Assembly (NCBI GenBank): GCA_025435555.1
Contig: JAIWWG010000061.1
Coordinates: 124,001-188,000, forward strand
Source: Chytriomyces cf. hyalinus JEL632
Lineage: Eukaryota; Chytridiomycota; Chytridiomycetes; Chytridiales; Chytriomycetaceae
Direction of reading: 5' to 3'
Length of the DNA stretch: 64,000 bases
The position numbers and the translations under genes are program-made. How positions within the stretch are numbered: position 1 is the stretch's first letter; every line of letters starts with the position of its first letter. Shown here piece after piece: positions 35,651-45,461 of the stretch. The notes under the pieces are model-generated. The model worked only from the letters and a program-made list of their open reading frames with translations. It was not told the DNA's origin and made no database searches.

Positions 35651-36400
35651 TGTTATACTGGTGGTAGACTTTGGCGGTGGTGCTTGGTGGTCAGGTTGTG
35701 GTTGCTTGGTAGTAGCTAACTGGAGGTAGCTCCTTGGAAATAACTAACAAGACGAGAAGGGAAATTGGCCGTGTTTTATACGCGCAGACAGTCTCTCGTT
35801 TGGACTATCGCGTCATCAGAAACGCGAATTTGTTTTGATTGTGTTGGATTGCGCAATCATTGACTTTATTTTATTTTTTTATTTAAGCTTCTTTTTCCAA
35901 TTGCGCGAAAAGTTGGATCGACTGTTTGCGAGTAGCTATTGCATGCAATGCATTGGACGTCAGCGACGCTGGTTTTTTATTTTTTATTTTTTATTTTTTA
36001 TTTTTTATTTTTTATTTTTTATTTTTTATTTTTTATTTTTTATTTTTTATTTTATTTTTCTCACCTTATTTCTGCGAAGTTCCTAATTGTTGCCGTCGAG
36101 CGCTGTCCATAGTAGCAGCTGCATTACGCAGTACATTATTCCCGAAGCGAGGTTTTCATAGTAGCAGCAACCCGTGAGCGAAAGTGAAAAGACTCTACAC
36201 CCGTGGACGATGATTTTTCTCCGATCCCCTCTCAAGCTTCTACGCATCTGGTTTGAAGGATGGGATGTGGTTGTCCTGGTGAACTTTCGAGTTCCCAACT
36301 CGTGGGAGGGATAAACGCAGCTTCGAGTCCAAATTGTGTTCAAAGCTATGCTCTAATCAACAGCAAAGTCTGCCGCGTGTTTGGGACCGGCTGCGGGTAA
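35651..36400. other. Intergenic, AT-rich, with heptanucleotide microsatellite
   Basis: Upstream region of the UPF0643 gene followed by an AT-rich stretch. Nothing coding was recognised. From about 36210 the sequence matches 39870-40150 (see repeats). Confidence 0.5.
35973..36058. repeat. TTTTTTA heptanucleotide microsatellite
   Basis: About twelve near-perfect units of a T6A heptamer with slight decay at the right end. Confidence 0.95.
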
Positions 36401-36480
36401 CTGGGTATTTACTGAACCGAGAACACAGCAAAACAGCAGGAACAAGAAGAGGCCCACCATTCGGGAGCTACCATTCGATC
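36210..36480. repeat. Dispersed repeat, copy 1 (with 39870-40150)
   Basis: Shares many stretches with 39870-40150, e.g. GGCCGGCTGCGGGTAA versus GACCGGCTGCGGGTAA and AACAGCAGGAACAAG, in the same order and orientation. It lies immediately 3' of family member A, as copy 2 lies 3' of member C. Confidence 0.75.
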
Positions 36481-36920
36481 CAGCACTGTACTCGGAAATG
36501 AGTTTTCGAGTGGTCTAACGGCGTTGCTACCTTGCGATTTTCGGCAACGTAGAATTTGGACTCCAAGTCCGGGGACGGAAAAAAACAGGGTCTTGGCCCG
36601 GTGATGATATCTGCGTGTTTCTGAAAAATTGAAAAGGAGAGTTAGTGGCGCAGTGGTGGGATATATGCGATACCAACAACTGCAGGCATTACGTGGTGTG
36701 AAGTGGCAAGCAATCGCCAGCGCGTGGGTGAATACTCGTGGTACGTGGCTGTACAACGAGTACTCGTTCTCGTGTATGCACTGGAGCAGTGAACCTGTGG
36801 AAGGTACGTCTTGGGCATGGTCCAGCGGGTTTTTTGGGATTGGGAGGCGCTTGCCAACAAGTTTTGACCTTATGTTTTGATTTGGATGAGAGTTCTTTGA
36901 TGTAGCTGCTTTTCATCTGG
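36480..36920 (-). pseudogene. Tandem orphan family, member A (truncated)
   Basis: Member of the A-D family. Recognisable are ENEYSLYSHVPRVFTHALAI followed by CHFTP, a phase-1 donor (GTAATG), and the next exon IITGPRPCFFPSPDLESKFY with ATPLDHSKTHF. The match stops just after KTHF, where the sequence passes into the dispersed repeat found downstream of member C. The basic last exon seen in B, C and D is missing, so a deletion has fused the coding region to its 3' flank. A short chimeric end (RVQCWIEW) is possible. Read as a decaying copy. Confidence 0.65.
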
Positions 36921-37129
36921 GAAGTTCAAGGGGTTATAGAGTATTCTGTGTGGGTGTGTGGGAACCGATCCTGAAACATGAGTAGAAAAAGAAGTCCCAG
37001 CCCCAGTTTAAAAAATAATACCCAGCCAAACGCCAGGTTGAATCGGAACTTCTTCTGCAGTGCCGTTGTCGATGGTCAGTTTTTTATCGTTTTGGACAGC
37101 CAGCTTGTGAGAAAATAAGGCAAAAACAC

Positions 37130-37340
37130 AGGGCGCTACTGGGTATTTACAAAACCGAGACAGCAAAATAAGAAGGCTCAAAAATCGCGCAGTACCATGC
37201 GATTAAGCGCTGTATTTTTTTATGCTATTGACGCCGGTAGAGCTTGGAGTGGGTGTGATGGTGCGTAGGGTAAAACTTGTCTGAATTCGTTTATTTTCTT
37301 TTGCACTTTAATTGTGCTTCCACTTTCTCAATAGCACATG
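37130..37340. repeat. Downstream flank repeat of member B (with 40150-40330)
   Basis: Similar order of elements as 40150-40330: GTAGAGCTTGG, then GGTAAAACTTGTC versus GGTAAAAACTTGCC, then GAATTCGTTTAT versus GAATTTGTTTAT and a CTTT(T)GCAC stretch. It lies 3' of the last exon of the family member and probably supplied its 3' end. Confidence 0.65.
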
Positions 37341-37435
37341 CTCTTTCCTTCTTGTTATTCCGGGTTCTTTTTTTTTTTTTTTTCTTTTTTTTTTCTTTTG
37401 TTTCTGCATATACTTGTTTGCGGAGGACTTTCCGA

Positions 37436-38049
37436 CTAGGTGCCTTTCAAAGCCTTGGCGAGTTTTGAAGCCTTGGCGAGCCTTTGTCCTCGGCTAAGCT
37501 TTTTGTTTGGACGCGCCTTCTTGTCCGCGTTTGCTAAAGCAGTGCAGCCAGAATGTCAGAATGGATTCTATTGACTAAATAAATAGAAATGTACCTTCTT
37601 TCGGCACCGCTGCTCTCTTTACCGGGCCGGTGAAAGAGTGGAAATGCGTCTTTGAATGAGGCAGCGGATTGTCCACTGTGTGGTTGGACGCCACATAATA
37701 CTTGGATGGTGAATCCACCACCAAGTCAGGACTTGGAAAAAAGGAGGGTTTGGGCCCTGTGATCGCAGCTGTCGTTATGATAGAGTTTTTGAAACGGAGA
37801 GTTAGGCGGAGCAGTGGTGGGGATACGAGCGAGAGGAGCAACAAACGGACTCTTACGTGGAGTGAAGTGGCTCATGATCGCCAGCGCGTGCGTGAGTACG
37901 CGAGGTACATGACTGTACAAAGAGTACTCGTTCTCTCGCACGAGAATCCTGGTCATCTTTCTGGGAGGTTTGGGCTGGGCAGTGGACTGACTGGGAAGTC
38001 CCTTGAAGCTGGAAGAAACTGGAAACAGTTGGACGCTTGAAGAAATCAT
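37436..38049 (-). CDS. Tandem orphan family, member B
   Basis: Unrecognised family. Visible exons: start ATG 38049 (exon open from 38061) to 37857, 37768-37595 and 37533-37436, all with GT-AG borders and matching phases. The first reads MTRILVRENEYSLYSHVPRV, then LTHALAIMSHFTP. The second reads AITGPKPSFFPSPDL, SKYYVASNHTVDNPL, HSKTHFHSF and PVKRAAVPKEG. The last is basic: ARPNKKLSRGQRLAKASK, then LAKALKGT. About 160 residues, no signal peptide or membrane span. The short lysine-rich tail suggests nucleic-acid or ribosome contact, which is inference. A conserved upstream ATG (38190, MSTFAESCKS) could start a leader exon, but no GT-AG junction tried keeps frame. Confidence 0.6.
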
Positions 38050-38817
38050 TGCTGCAGTAGTCTGGAAAGTTGCGTATTTGTTTTAGTATCAGGGAGAGGG
38101 TGCGTATGTAAGCTGCGTTGAGAGGGGCCGAACCTGTTTCTTGAAGCGTATTTTTTGAAAGAGATTTGCAGGACTCCGCGAACGTTGACATTTTCTCAGA
38201 CGATCTTTGTTTATTGCGCGTAATAATTTACGCTTCAGAGGCAGGTGCTCGCGCCCGAAATAAACGGGATGCCAGCCACCATTTTGGAAAAAATACCCGC
38301 CGAAAGCCAGGTTGGGAAAACCAAAGAAAGTGGCGAAAGCAGGTGCGGAAAGAAATTGCACTTTTCAGAACTCTTTGTACGGAGCTCCACGGTTTCTTTA
38401 TTCCAGAAAATGCCAACTACGAGACAAGCAAAAAAAATACAGCGTGACAAATAGTATGCTTTACTGGCTCTCGAACCTTCGAAAAATGTGCCACTCTGAC
38501 AGTTTTCGAAGTCCTTCACACGCAAAAATCTGCGACAGCTGAAAAAAAACTGTGAGAAGGCTGAATAGAACCCAATCTGCCGGCGAAAATGAGGTGATAA
38601 TGTCCGAAAGAGCCGCCGCAATCGATTCGACGCCGTTAGCCAAACATTTGAGATCCCCAGACCCTGTAATCGCCGCCGGTGTCTCGATTCTGGACAGTAG
38701 GCAGTTCAGCGTTGCCAAGATTCAAAGTAGCGTTAGCACCTTTTCTCCTTTCAAACTCAACTTCTTGGCGCTGACTGCAAAAGAAAATGAGGACGGATTC
38801 GAACTATGCTTGCGCCA

Positions 38818-39118
38818 TTGGCTCGGCCGCTGAGGTTGTAGGCTTGCTGCAAAAAGCCCGCGCAGTTATTCCTGGAGGATAATTTGCCACTACAGGCATT
38901 CCATGTCTATAAGAAGCGCGAAGTCGTTCTTTTCGTTTCCCCTCAAGCTTCTTGGTTGTCTATGCTGGCGACCTCAATCCATTGACCCGGCCGCTGAGTT
39001 TGTAGGCTTGCTGCAACGACCCACATAGTTCTTCCTGGAAGATAATTTGCCGCTACAGGCATTCATTGTCTTTAAGAAGCGCACAGTCGTTCTTTTAGTT
39101 GTCGTCAAGTTTCTTGGT
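38818..39118. repeat. Direct repeat pair, about 135 bp each
   Basis: Copies at about 38818-38955 and 38985-39118 share GGCTTGCTGCAA, TTCCTGGA(G/A)GATAATTTGCC, CTACAGGCATTC and AGTCGTTCTTTT in the same order, with point differences and small indels. Confidence 0.85.
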
Positions 39119-39869
39119 TGGATTCCCGTTTGACCAAACGCGATGACAGTGGGAGGCGGGCGGTGAAAGTACGGTTGTTTTGATGTATATGTCATTGCGG
39201 AGTTGTCCGTGCCTGCGTTAGTTTGCATGGAGCTTATGGAAAAGCTGAGTGAATGGAGGTGTTTGATTCACTGGAACCATTCTGCAGACAGAGATTTCGG
39301 ATTCAGCTTGTCATGAAGAAAACGTGGATATGGATTCTTAACTGTGCACATTGATCGTCACTCCATGGACTCCCTGCGTTCGTGATTTGTGGAATCGTTG
39401 ATACCCTGCTCAGGAGTTTAGTTAATACCAGTACTCTGCCTAGTTTTGTGATCTAATTTCGCACCAGAATTGACAAGCTACTGAACATATGGGCAGCTGC
39501 GGGGACATCGCAACTTGAAATACGGTGTCTCCATGCGCTTAATTGCATTGTCCGCGTTCATATGCCAGCTTTGACCGCGTTCAGTTAGCAAAGTCAATCT
39601 TCCAGTTTGAGAGTAGAATTTGAAAAGAGCGCAAGCTGCAGTGTGGTGGGTTGCTTGATAGAGTAAAGGCAGTAGATGGAGATGCCATGCTCTTCTACCA
39701 CGGTCCAAAGCTCAGAAACCCAGGCATTTAGCATCACCAGTCTTCGAAGCGTGCTGTGCACTAAACACTGGGCGTATCGCAGTCGAAGAACTCCGTCAAG
39801 ATCCGAAAGCCTCCGATTAACACGCAAGCCTTAGTTCGGTTAATGCGGTGAGTCCGTTCCGACCACACA

Positions 39870-40150
39870 TCTAGCTTCTAAGTATCTGTTTAAACGATGG
39901 ACGTGGTTGTAGTGGTTAGTTTTGTGTATTTTCGAGTTCCAAGTCGTGGGAAAACAAGAGAAAACACGGGTGCTTGCCAGACCTTCGAGTCCGCAATTGC
40001 GGTCACAACTTTGCTCTAATTAGCAAAGTTTGCCGTGTGTATTGGGCCGGCTGCGGGTAAATGGGCATGTTAACGAAACCGCGAAGACGCAGAAACAGCA
40101 GGAACAAGGAGAGACTCACCACTCGTTCGGTAACATGCGGCCCACCAGCA
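39870..40150. repeat. Dispersed repeat, copy 2 (with 36210-36480)
   Basis: Second copy of the segment described at 36210-36480, lying between the spacer and the C flank repeat. Confidence 0.7.
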
Positions 40151-40330
40151 CTGCTCTCGCTGAAGCTGTTGACGCGTTGAAGGCAGTAGAGCTTGGGGGT
40201 CGGTAGGGGGCCAGACAGCGTGTCGTGTGTGTGGGGTAAAAACTTGCCGTTTTGAATTTGTTTATATCTTTGCACATTTAAATGCGCTTTACCAGTTCAA
40301 TAACACGAGCCACCTTCTTCAAGTTCTCTC
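40150..40330. repeat. Downstream flank repeat of member C (with 37130-37340)
   Basis: Partner of the element downstream of member B; ends about 100 bp 3' of member C's stop codon. Confidence 0.65.
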
Positions 40331-40429
40331 GCACTTCTATCCCAAGCTCTTTTTTTTTAAAAGTTCTTTTTTGTTCTAGCGCTGTTTGCCCCCCCGTTTT
40401 TCGGACTATTTTGTCTAGGGCTTCACCGC

Positions 40430-41083
40430 CTAGTGCGCCTTGGCCAGCTTGGAAGCGGCTGCCAGCTTCTGGCCGCGACTCAATTTCTTGGGTTTCTTGT
40501 GAGCTGCCTTCTCCGGGGTCACTGCGGTAATTCAGTCAGATATTAGGACAATTCCCCAGGCTATGGAATCAAATATCACCTTGTTTCGGGGCTGCTGATC
40601 TCTGCACCGGGGGTTTAAATGTGTGAAAATGTGTTTTATCATGGCCTAACGGGGTGGTGACGGTGTTGTTGGACGCCTCGTAGAACTTGGAAGGACAGTA
40701 AACTTCCAAGTCCGGGGACGGGAAAAAACTGGGCTTGGGCCCTGTGATTGCGGCTGCACGATTTGAGTTTTGAAACAGAGAGTTAGCCACGCTGTGTTGA
40801 ATTTGTCTGAGAGCAACGATGGACACATACGCGGCTTGAAGTGAGCAGCAATCGCCAACGCGTGAGTGAGTACTCGCGGTACGTGGCTGTACAGCGAGTA
40901 CTCATTCTCGCGGACGATGACCCGCGTCACCTTTTTGGTCCTTGCGATCTTGACGCTTGTCATCACACTGTACTCCATGGGTGCAGCGATAACTTTGACA
41001 GACTCCGTGGTCAGACCTTTACAAGTGGAATATTCATTTTCAAAGTTGGAGTTGGAAGTACCTTGGGTAATCTTTTGAATCAT
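40430..41083 (-). CDS. Tandem orphan family, member C
   Basis: Best preserved member with B. The exon from 41083 reads MIQKITQGTSNSNFENEYST, then PMEYSVMTSVKIARTKKVTR and VIVRENEYSLYSHVPRVLTH, ALAIAAHFKP; phase-1 donor GTATGT. The next exon reads AITGPKPSFFPSPDLEVY, SKFYEASNNTVTTPLGHDK, THFHTFKPPVQRSAAPKQ. The last exon reads TPEKAAHKKPKKLSRGQK, then LAAASKLAKAH, with TAG at 40432-40430. About 200 residues. The conserved upstream ATG is at 41220 (MSTRFLANLIQKRFKKK). Lengths of conserved exons equal those of B, so both are probably expressed genes. Function unknown. Confidence 0.6.
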
Positions 41084-41220
41084 TGCGGTGTATTCTGGTA
41101 AGGTGTGTCTGTGTTTAGTTTGAAGAAGTTGAGCGTGCGTATGTAAGGGATTGAGGGCGGCGGGACCTGTTTCTTCTTGAAGCGTTTTTGAATGAGATTT
41201 GCAAGAAAACGCGTTGACAT

Positions 41221-42230
41221 TTTTTCTTGACGATCTTCATTTACAGCAAGCAAGTAAATAATTTATCGCTGAAATGTTCATCAGCTCTCAGATATACGGT
41301 GCTTCTGCACCGTCCCCTTTCTGTGCTGGCTGGTTTCCGCCAGTCGCGTACTTATGGTGTGCTTTCAGATTTTATTTGGCAGAAGAGATTTAAGCGTTTG
41401 ATCTGCACCCTCTGTTCATCCTTTTCTTGAAGGAGCTTTTAAAAACCTTCCGCAAACAACTTGTCGGATGCCGTATGGACATGCTCACAGAAACTCCGGC
41501 ATCCCTTCAATGGGATGTACACTGATTCTCAAAAAACAAAAAACAAAAACATCAATGTTCACACCCCTCCTTCAAACGCAGGACCACAACCACGACTGTC
41601 CAACCCATCTTTCAAAATTTCGATAAAATACCACAAATAACACCCACAACACTGCAGCGTTCCGGCTCTCCACATCCGCTACCAAAGCCATTGTGGCAGC
41701 AGCAGCAGTAGCAGCCTTCCCAAAGTTCCCAATTACGATGTAGCAGCATTTATCACCTCTCTCTTGCTGCTTGGGCAAATCATTAATATGGTACTGTTGC
41801 GCAGTAACCTATTTCTGGGCTGTAGCAGTGGACACCAAGTTTTTTTGTTTACATTTTTGAATGTATTATACCCTCTCTCACTCTCTTACTCTCTCACTCT
41901 CTCACTCTCTCACTCTCTCACTCTCTCACTCTCTCACTCTCTCACTCTCTCACTCTCTCACTCTCTCCTCTCTCCTCTCTCATTACAAACGCTTTTAACG
42001 ATATTCACGTCCTTTTTGATCATTTTGCTTGCAGGCTTGGGCTTCCTGGTCTGAATTTCTCCACCGCTTCAAGAATAGGTTGGTGTTGGCATCTTGGAAG
42101 CAGCGACCCTCTTTGACCCCGTGTCTTCTTGGTATTCTTCTCGCTGCTCTGTCCCAAGGTTTTTGTTTTGTTTTTTTCAAGTTCTTTTGTTCTTTTTGTT
42201 TCCACGCTTGAGCTTCCTGGTCTGCATTTC
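41221..42230. other. Spacer between members C and D, with microsatellite and exon relic
   Basis: Contains the CTCTCACT microsatellite (41872-41982) and, at about 42030-42165, a degenerate second copy of member D's last exon on the minus strand. An A/G-poor stretch at 41520-41780 shows an open minus-strand frame with alanine-rich helix (GKAATAAAATMALVADVES) that is not supported by anything else. Confidence 0.5.
41872..41982. repeat. CTCTCACT octanucleotide microsatellite
   Basis: About thirteen units, with one T variant near the left end and CTCTCCTC decay at the right. Confidence 0.95.
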
Positions 42231-42960
42231 TCACGGCTTCGAGGCGGGCCCAGCTTTGGCATGCTTGGAAGCAGCTGCCAGCTTCTGGCCATGGCTCAAC
42301 TGCTTTGGTTTCTTGTGGTGGCAAGCCGGCTTGTCCGATATCTCTGTCGTAGTGTAGCCAGGTGTCAGAACGGAATCCTTGAGCTGTATATATAAATGGC
42401 GACCTTGTGTTGGTGTCGCTGATCTCTGTACCAACGGTTTAAACGTATGGAAGTGGGTTTCTGAATGGTTCAGTGGCTTTTCCACCTTGTTGCTCGATAC
42501 GGTATAGTACTTGGATGTTGAGGCAACCACCAAGTCGGGCAATGGAAAGAAACTTGGTGTTGGGCCTGCGATCACGGCTGTTATGACAGAGTTTGGAAAG
42601 AGAGTGTTAACGGTCCAGTTTTTGTGCAATGTACAAAGCAACAAACAGACACTTACGCGTTACAACGTGACGCGCAAAAGTGAGGTCATATTTGAGCACT
42701 TTACGGTTTGTGGCTGTACAGTCAGTTCTCATTTTCGCTATTTTGGCACTGTGACGCGTGTCGGGCAGGGTGTCATGGACACAGCAAGCAGCGAGTTTAG
42801 CCGGCTCTGTCTTTAACTTAACATGACCTTTGAAAGTGGAATCTTCACTTCCAGAGTCAGGTTCACGCGCGAATGCTGAATGGAAGCAGTAAACAACAGC
42901 TGATCACGGGTAAAGATTGCCCAGGCAAACAAAAGGAATCACGCGTTGACATATTGCCTG
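42231..42960 (-). pseudogene. Tandem orphan family, member D (exon 2 disabled)
   Basis: The ATGTCAACGCG leader start of C is conserved near 42955. In the exon equivalent to ENEYSLYSHVPR the aligned frame has stop codons (ENEN-stop-LYSHKP-stop), so it cannot give the family protein. The next exon is open (AVIAGPTPSFFPLPDLVVA, SKYYTVSSNKVEKPLNHSE, THFHTFKPLVQRSATPTQ) and the last is intact (ISDKPACHHKKPKQLSHGQK, then LAAASKHAKAGPASKP) with TGA at 42233-42231. Splice signals are kept. It may be a pseudogene, or an altered gene using another frame in exon 2. Confidence 0.6.
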
Positions 42961-43825
42961 CCTGGGCAGGAACCTATTTTAAAATTTTGAATTTTTTTCT
43001 TTTGATGAAACAATAGTCGCGGGATTTATTCCATCAGTTGTCGGAGTGTAAAAACTGATGCCTTTCTCGTGCTTTGAAATGAGTTGAACCGCTCAAGGAC
43101 CGGAAAACTCCAACATTCTTGACGCTTGGAGGCAAGGAGGCGTTGGATGCGTGCATGTCATGCTTCAAGCTTGGGTCATGGATGGGTCCCACTTCTCAGT
43201 ACGGCAAGAGACCTGCGTTATGTATGGTTCAGATGCAGTGCAGCCAAGCGGGTGACATTTGAGTCTGCACAGCCAGAGCGAGTGTGAGGCACGACGTGCT
43301 GAGAGCGAGCCACAGACACAACTTGAAAATTAATAAAATCGAATCTCCCAAAAAATGGTTTTAATTCAGTTGTTTGTGTCACTCGTTCGTGTGTTTGGTT
43401 TGGTCAAAAATCAGAAGCGCGGTCGGGATTTTTTCCATTTTAGCCGGCGATTGATTCAGATTTTTCAGATTTTTCAGAATTTGAGGTCTTTGAGCGAAGC
43501 GGCAGAGCAAGACTTTGGCATCGTTGCTGCGACTGTGACAGCACGGACACGCACATCCACCGACGAGCGACCTGCGCAGTTGACGTCGGATGCGCGGGCT
43601 CTCGATGCTCAGCACCGCCAGTCGAACCCTGTTCTTGGACTTGGCTTTGAGGGTGTTTACTTGATCAGGGGACTGACAGCCACAGAATTTCTGGGTCTCG
43701 CAAATTGGCATTTTAAAGGCAGCGGCGAAGTGCGGAGTTTATTACAATTCGATCCCATAAAATACGAGCACACATCCATCCATCCCATAAACATCCCCAT
43801 CCCTAATTACGCCCGCATTCTTCAG
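42961..43825. promoter_or_regulatory. Upstream region of C2H2 gene
   Basis: About 860 bp between the orphan array and the chosen C2H2 start. The frame of the gene is open upstream to 43355, but residues there (VSLVRVFGLVKNQKRG and following) look non-conserved, so most is probably promoter and leader. No site was identified. Confidence 0.35.
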
Positions 43826-45193
43826 ATGAGCGACCTTGAACTCCTCCACGCGTTACTCTCACCGGAACAGCCAAACGGCACATCTCCGGCTCCTGCCTGC
43901 TCAGATTCCGTCCCATTCTCCCTGCAGTATCTATTCAGCAACTTCAGAGACACTCCCTTGGAATCACCCGCCCTGGATATGCTGAAGGTGGTTGGTTACC
44001 CAAGCCCCTTCCTGCAGAACCCACCGGCATCCCACCTTTTGCACTCGCCCTACATCAATGAGACGCTCAGCCCTCTTGATCCAGTCTTGTTCCGCAACAT
44101 GTCAGGCATAGTCGTGGAGTCGCCGTTGCAAACTCCAGCCCATCAAGCATGCGACTTCAGAATTGCCCAGGCACTCAACACAAACTCGTTCTTTCCCATC
44201 CAAGACGCCGACCTCAATTTGCATCTTGTGTACGAATCGGACAACAAGAATGAAGGCGCGGTGGCCTCAATGTTCCAGAACTATGCATGTTTGATGACGC
44301 ATGGCAAGGATTTTGATCACCTGACCTCCTCGGGAGTGAACGACGTTAGTTTTGAAGAGCTCATGAGCCTTGCAATGCCCGTCCAAGTCGTCAACTGCGT
44401 TCCTTTCTCCGACTTTAATCCCGAGGTCACTCCGACGTGCGGTGTAACACCTCCCAGCAATAGGCCTCACCACACCAACAGCAGTGTCGAACATTCCCCA
44501 ACTTCGTGCACAATACCAGAATCCCAGTTGCCCGAAGAACATCATCCATGCCCGTACACCGGCACATGCTTAGGAGTCGTCTTCTCAAGCCTTGAACTGC
44601 TCAAGTCACACACCCAGAAAGTCCACAGCAACGAACTACGTAACCTCCTTGCCGCCGTCGCTCAGCCATCCGCCGCAGTTTCATATACGGCCAGTGAACA
44701 AGAATTCAGTTCCGGCATTCCACGGCCTTACAAGTGCACGTATCCTGGCTGCACGCGCGCCTTTTCGCAGCCAAGCAACCTGCGAAGCCATATCTGTACA
44801 CATACTGGAGAGAGACGCCACCGCTGTAAAGTGGATGGTTGTTTCAGCTCGTACACCACTTCGAACCGGTTGAAAGTCCACATGCGGGATCATAGGTAGC
44901 CAGCCCCCCTCACTAGACACCAATGAACTTTTTATATTGAATCAAAACATTCTTGCAATTACAGTGGTGAGAAGCCGTACGTCTGTGACGAGCCTGGCTG
45001 TGGCTACGCAGCCAAACAAATGTGCTCCCTCACCCAGCATAAATTGAAGCATCTCAGTTTCGACAAGAAGCAGGAAGAGTTTATTAAACAAGCACGAACG
45101 CTGCCGTGCAGTCATTGCGGTCGCAAGTACCGAAACCAAAAGTCACTTGACGCGCATTGTTGGCGAGAACACGGTCGTGCGCCAACCCCGTGA
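43826..45193 (+). CDS. C2H2 zinc-finger transcription factor
   Basis: Two exons: 43826-44895 and 44965-45193, splitting a finger linker (HRSGEKP is rebuilt across the junction). The start MSDLELLHALLSPEQ is chosen at the first Met of a region with normal protein composition; the frame is open further upstream to 43355. Residues 1-230 are Ser/Pro/Leu-rich without known domain, as expected for an activation region. Fingers: HPCPYTGTCLGVVF...HTQKVH, YKCTYPGCTRAFSQPSNLRS with HICTH, HRCKVDGCFSSYTTSNRLKV with HMRDH, YVCDEPGCGYAAKQMCSLTQ with HKLKH, and LPCSHCGRKYRNQKSLDAHC with WREH. Probably nuclear and DNA-binding; target unknown. Confidence 0.8.
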
Positions 45194-45461
45194 TTTCTCA
45201 ACCCAGCACCCCCCCAACTCATGGCCGCCCCATCTAATCCTCACATCCCATTCACCTTTTTCTTTTACGCTATTTCACTTCATCTTTTATATTCCCAAAA
45301 TAAACGATGAAATCCTAATAATTACAGCAAATTGGCGTTGCGCATTTTCATGCGACAGGCTCCGATCGCTTTCTCAACAGAGTCCAACTCATCATCCAAC
45401 TGCTCTTTCCTGCGCCGGCGGGAAGCCCCTGAACTTGTGGGAATTCGTTGCAGCTCAGATG

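Larger units (their letters stand above)
38191..40429. other. Gene-poor spacer between members B and C
   Basis: Over 2 kb with no convincing gene. Contents seen: a direct repeat pair (38818-38955 and 38985-39118), the dispersed repeat copy 2 (39870-40150) and the C flank repeat (40150-40330). On the minus strand an open stretch at 39594-39827 reads RRLVMLNAWVSELWTVVEEH and then YCLYSIKQPTTLQLALF. It looks protein-like but matches nothing I know and lacks a start context; it may be a gene relic. Confidence 0.5.

Noticed and set aside
36480-42960. Orphan array as decayed retrotransposons
   Set aside because: Members keep the same introns and splice phases and encode no polymerase, integrase or endonuclease motif.
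43355-43825. Extension of the C2H2 protein to the first in-frame ATG at 43355
   Set aside because: The added residues have no conserved pattern and an unlikely composition; kept as upstream region, though not excluded.
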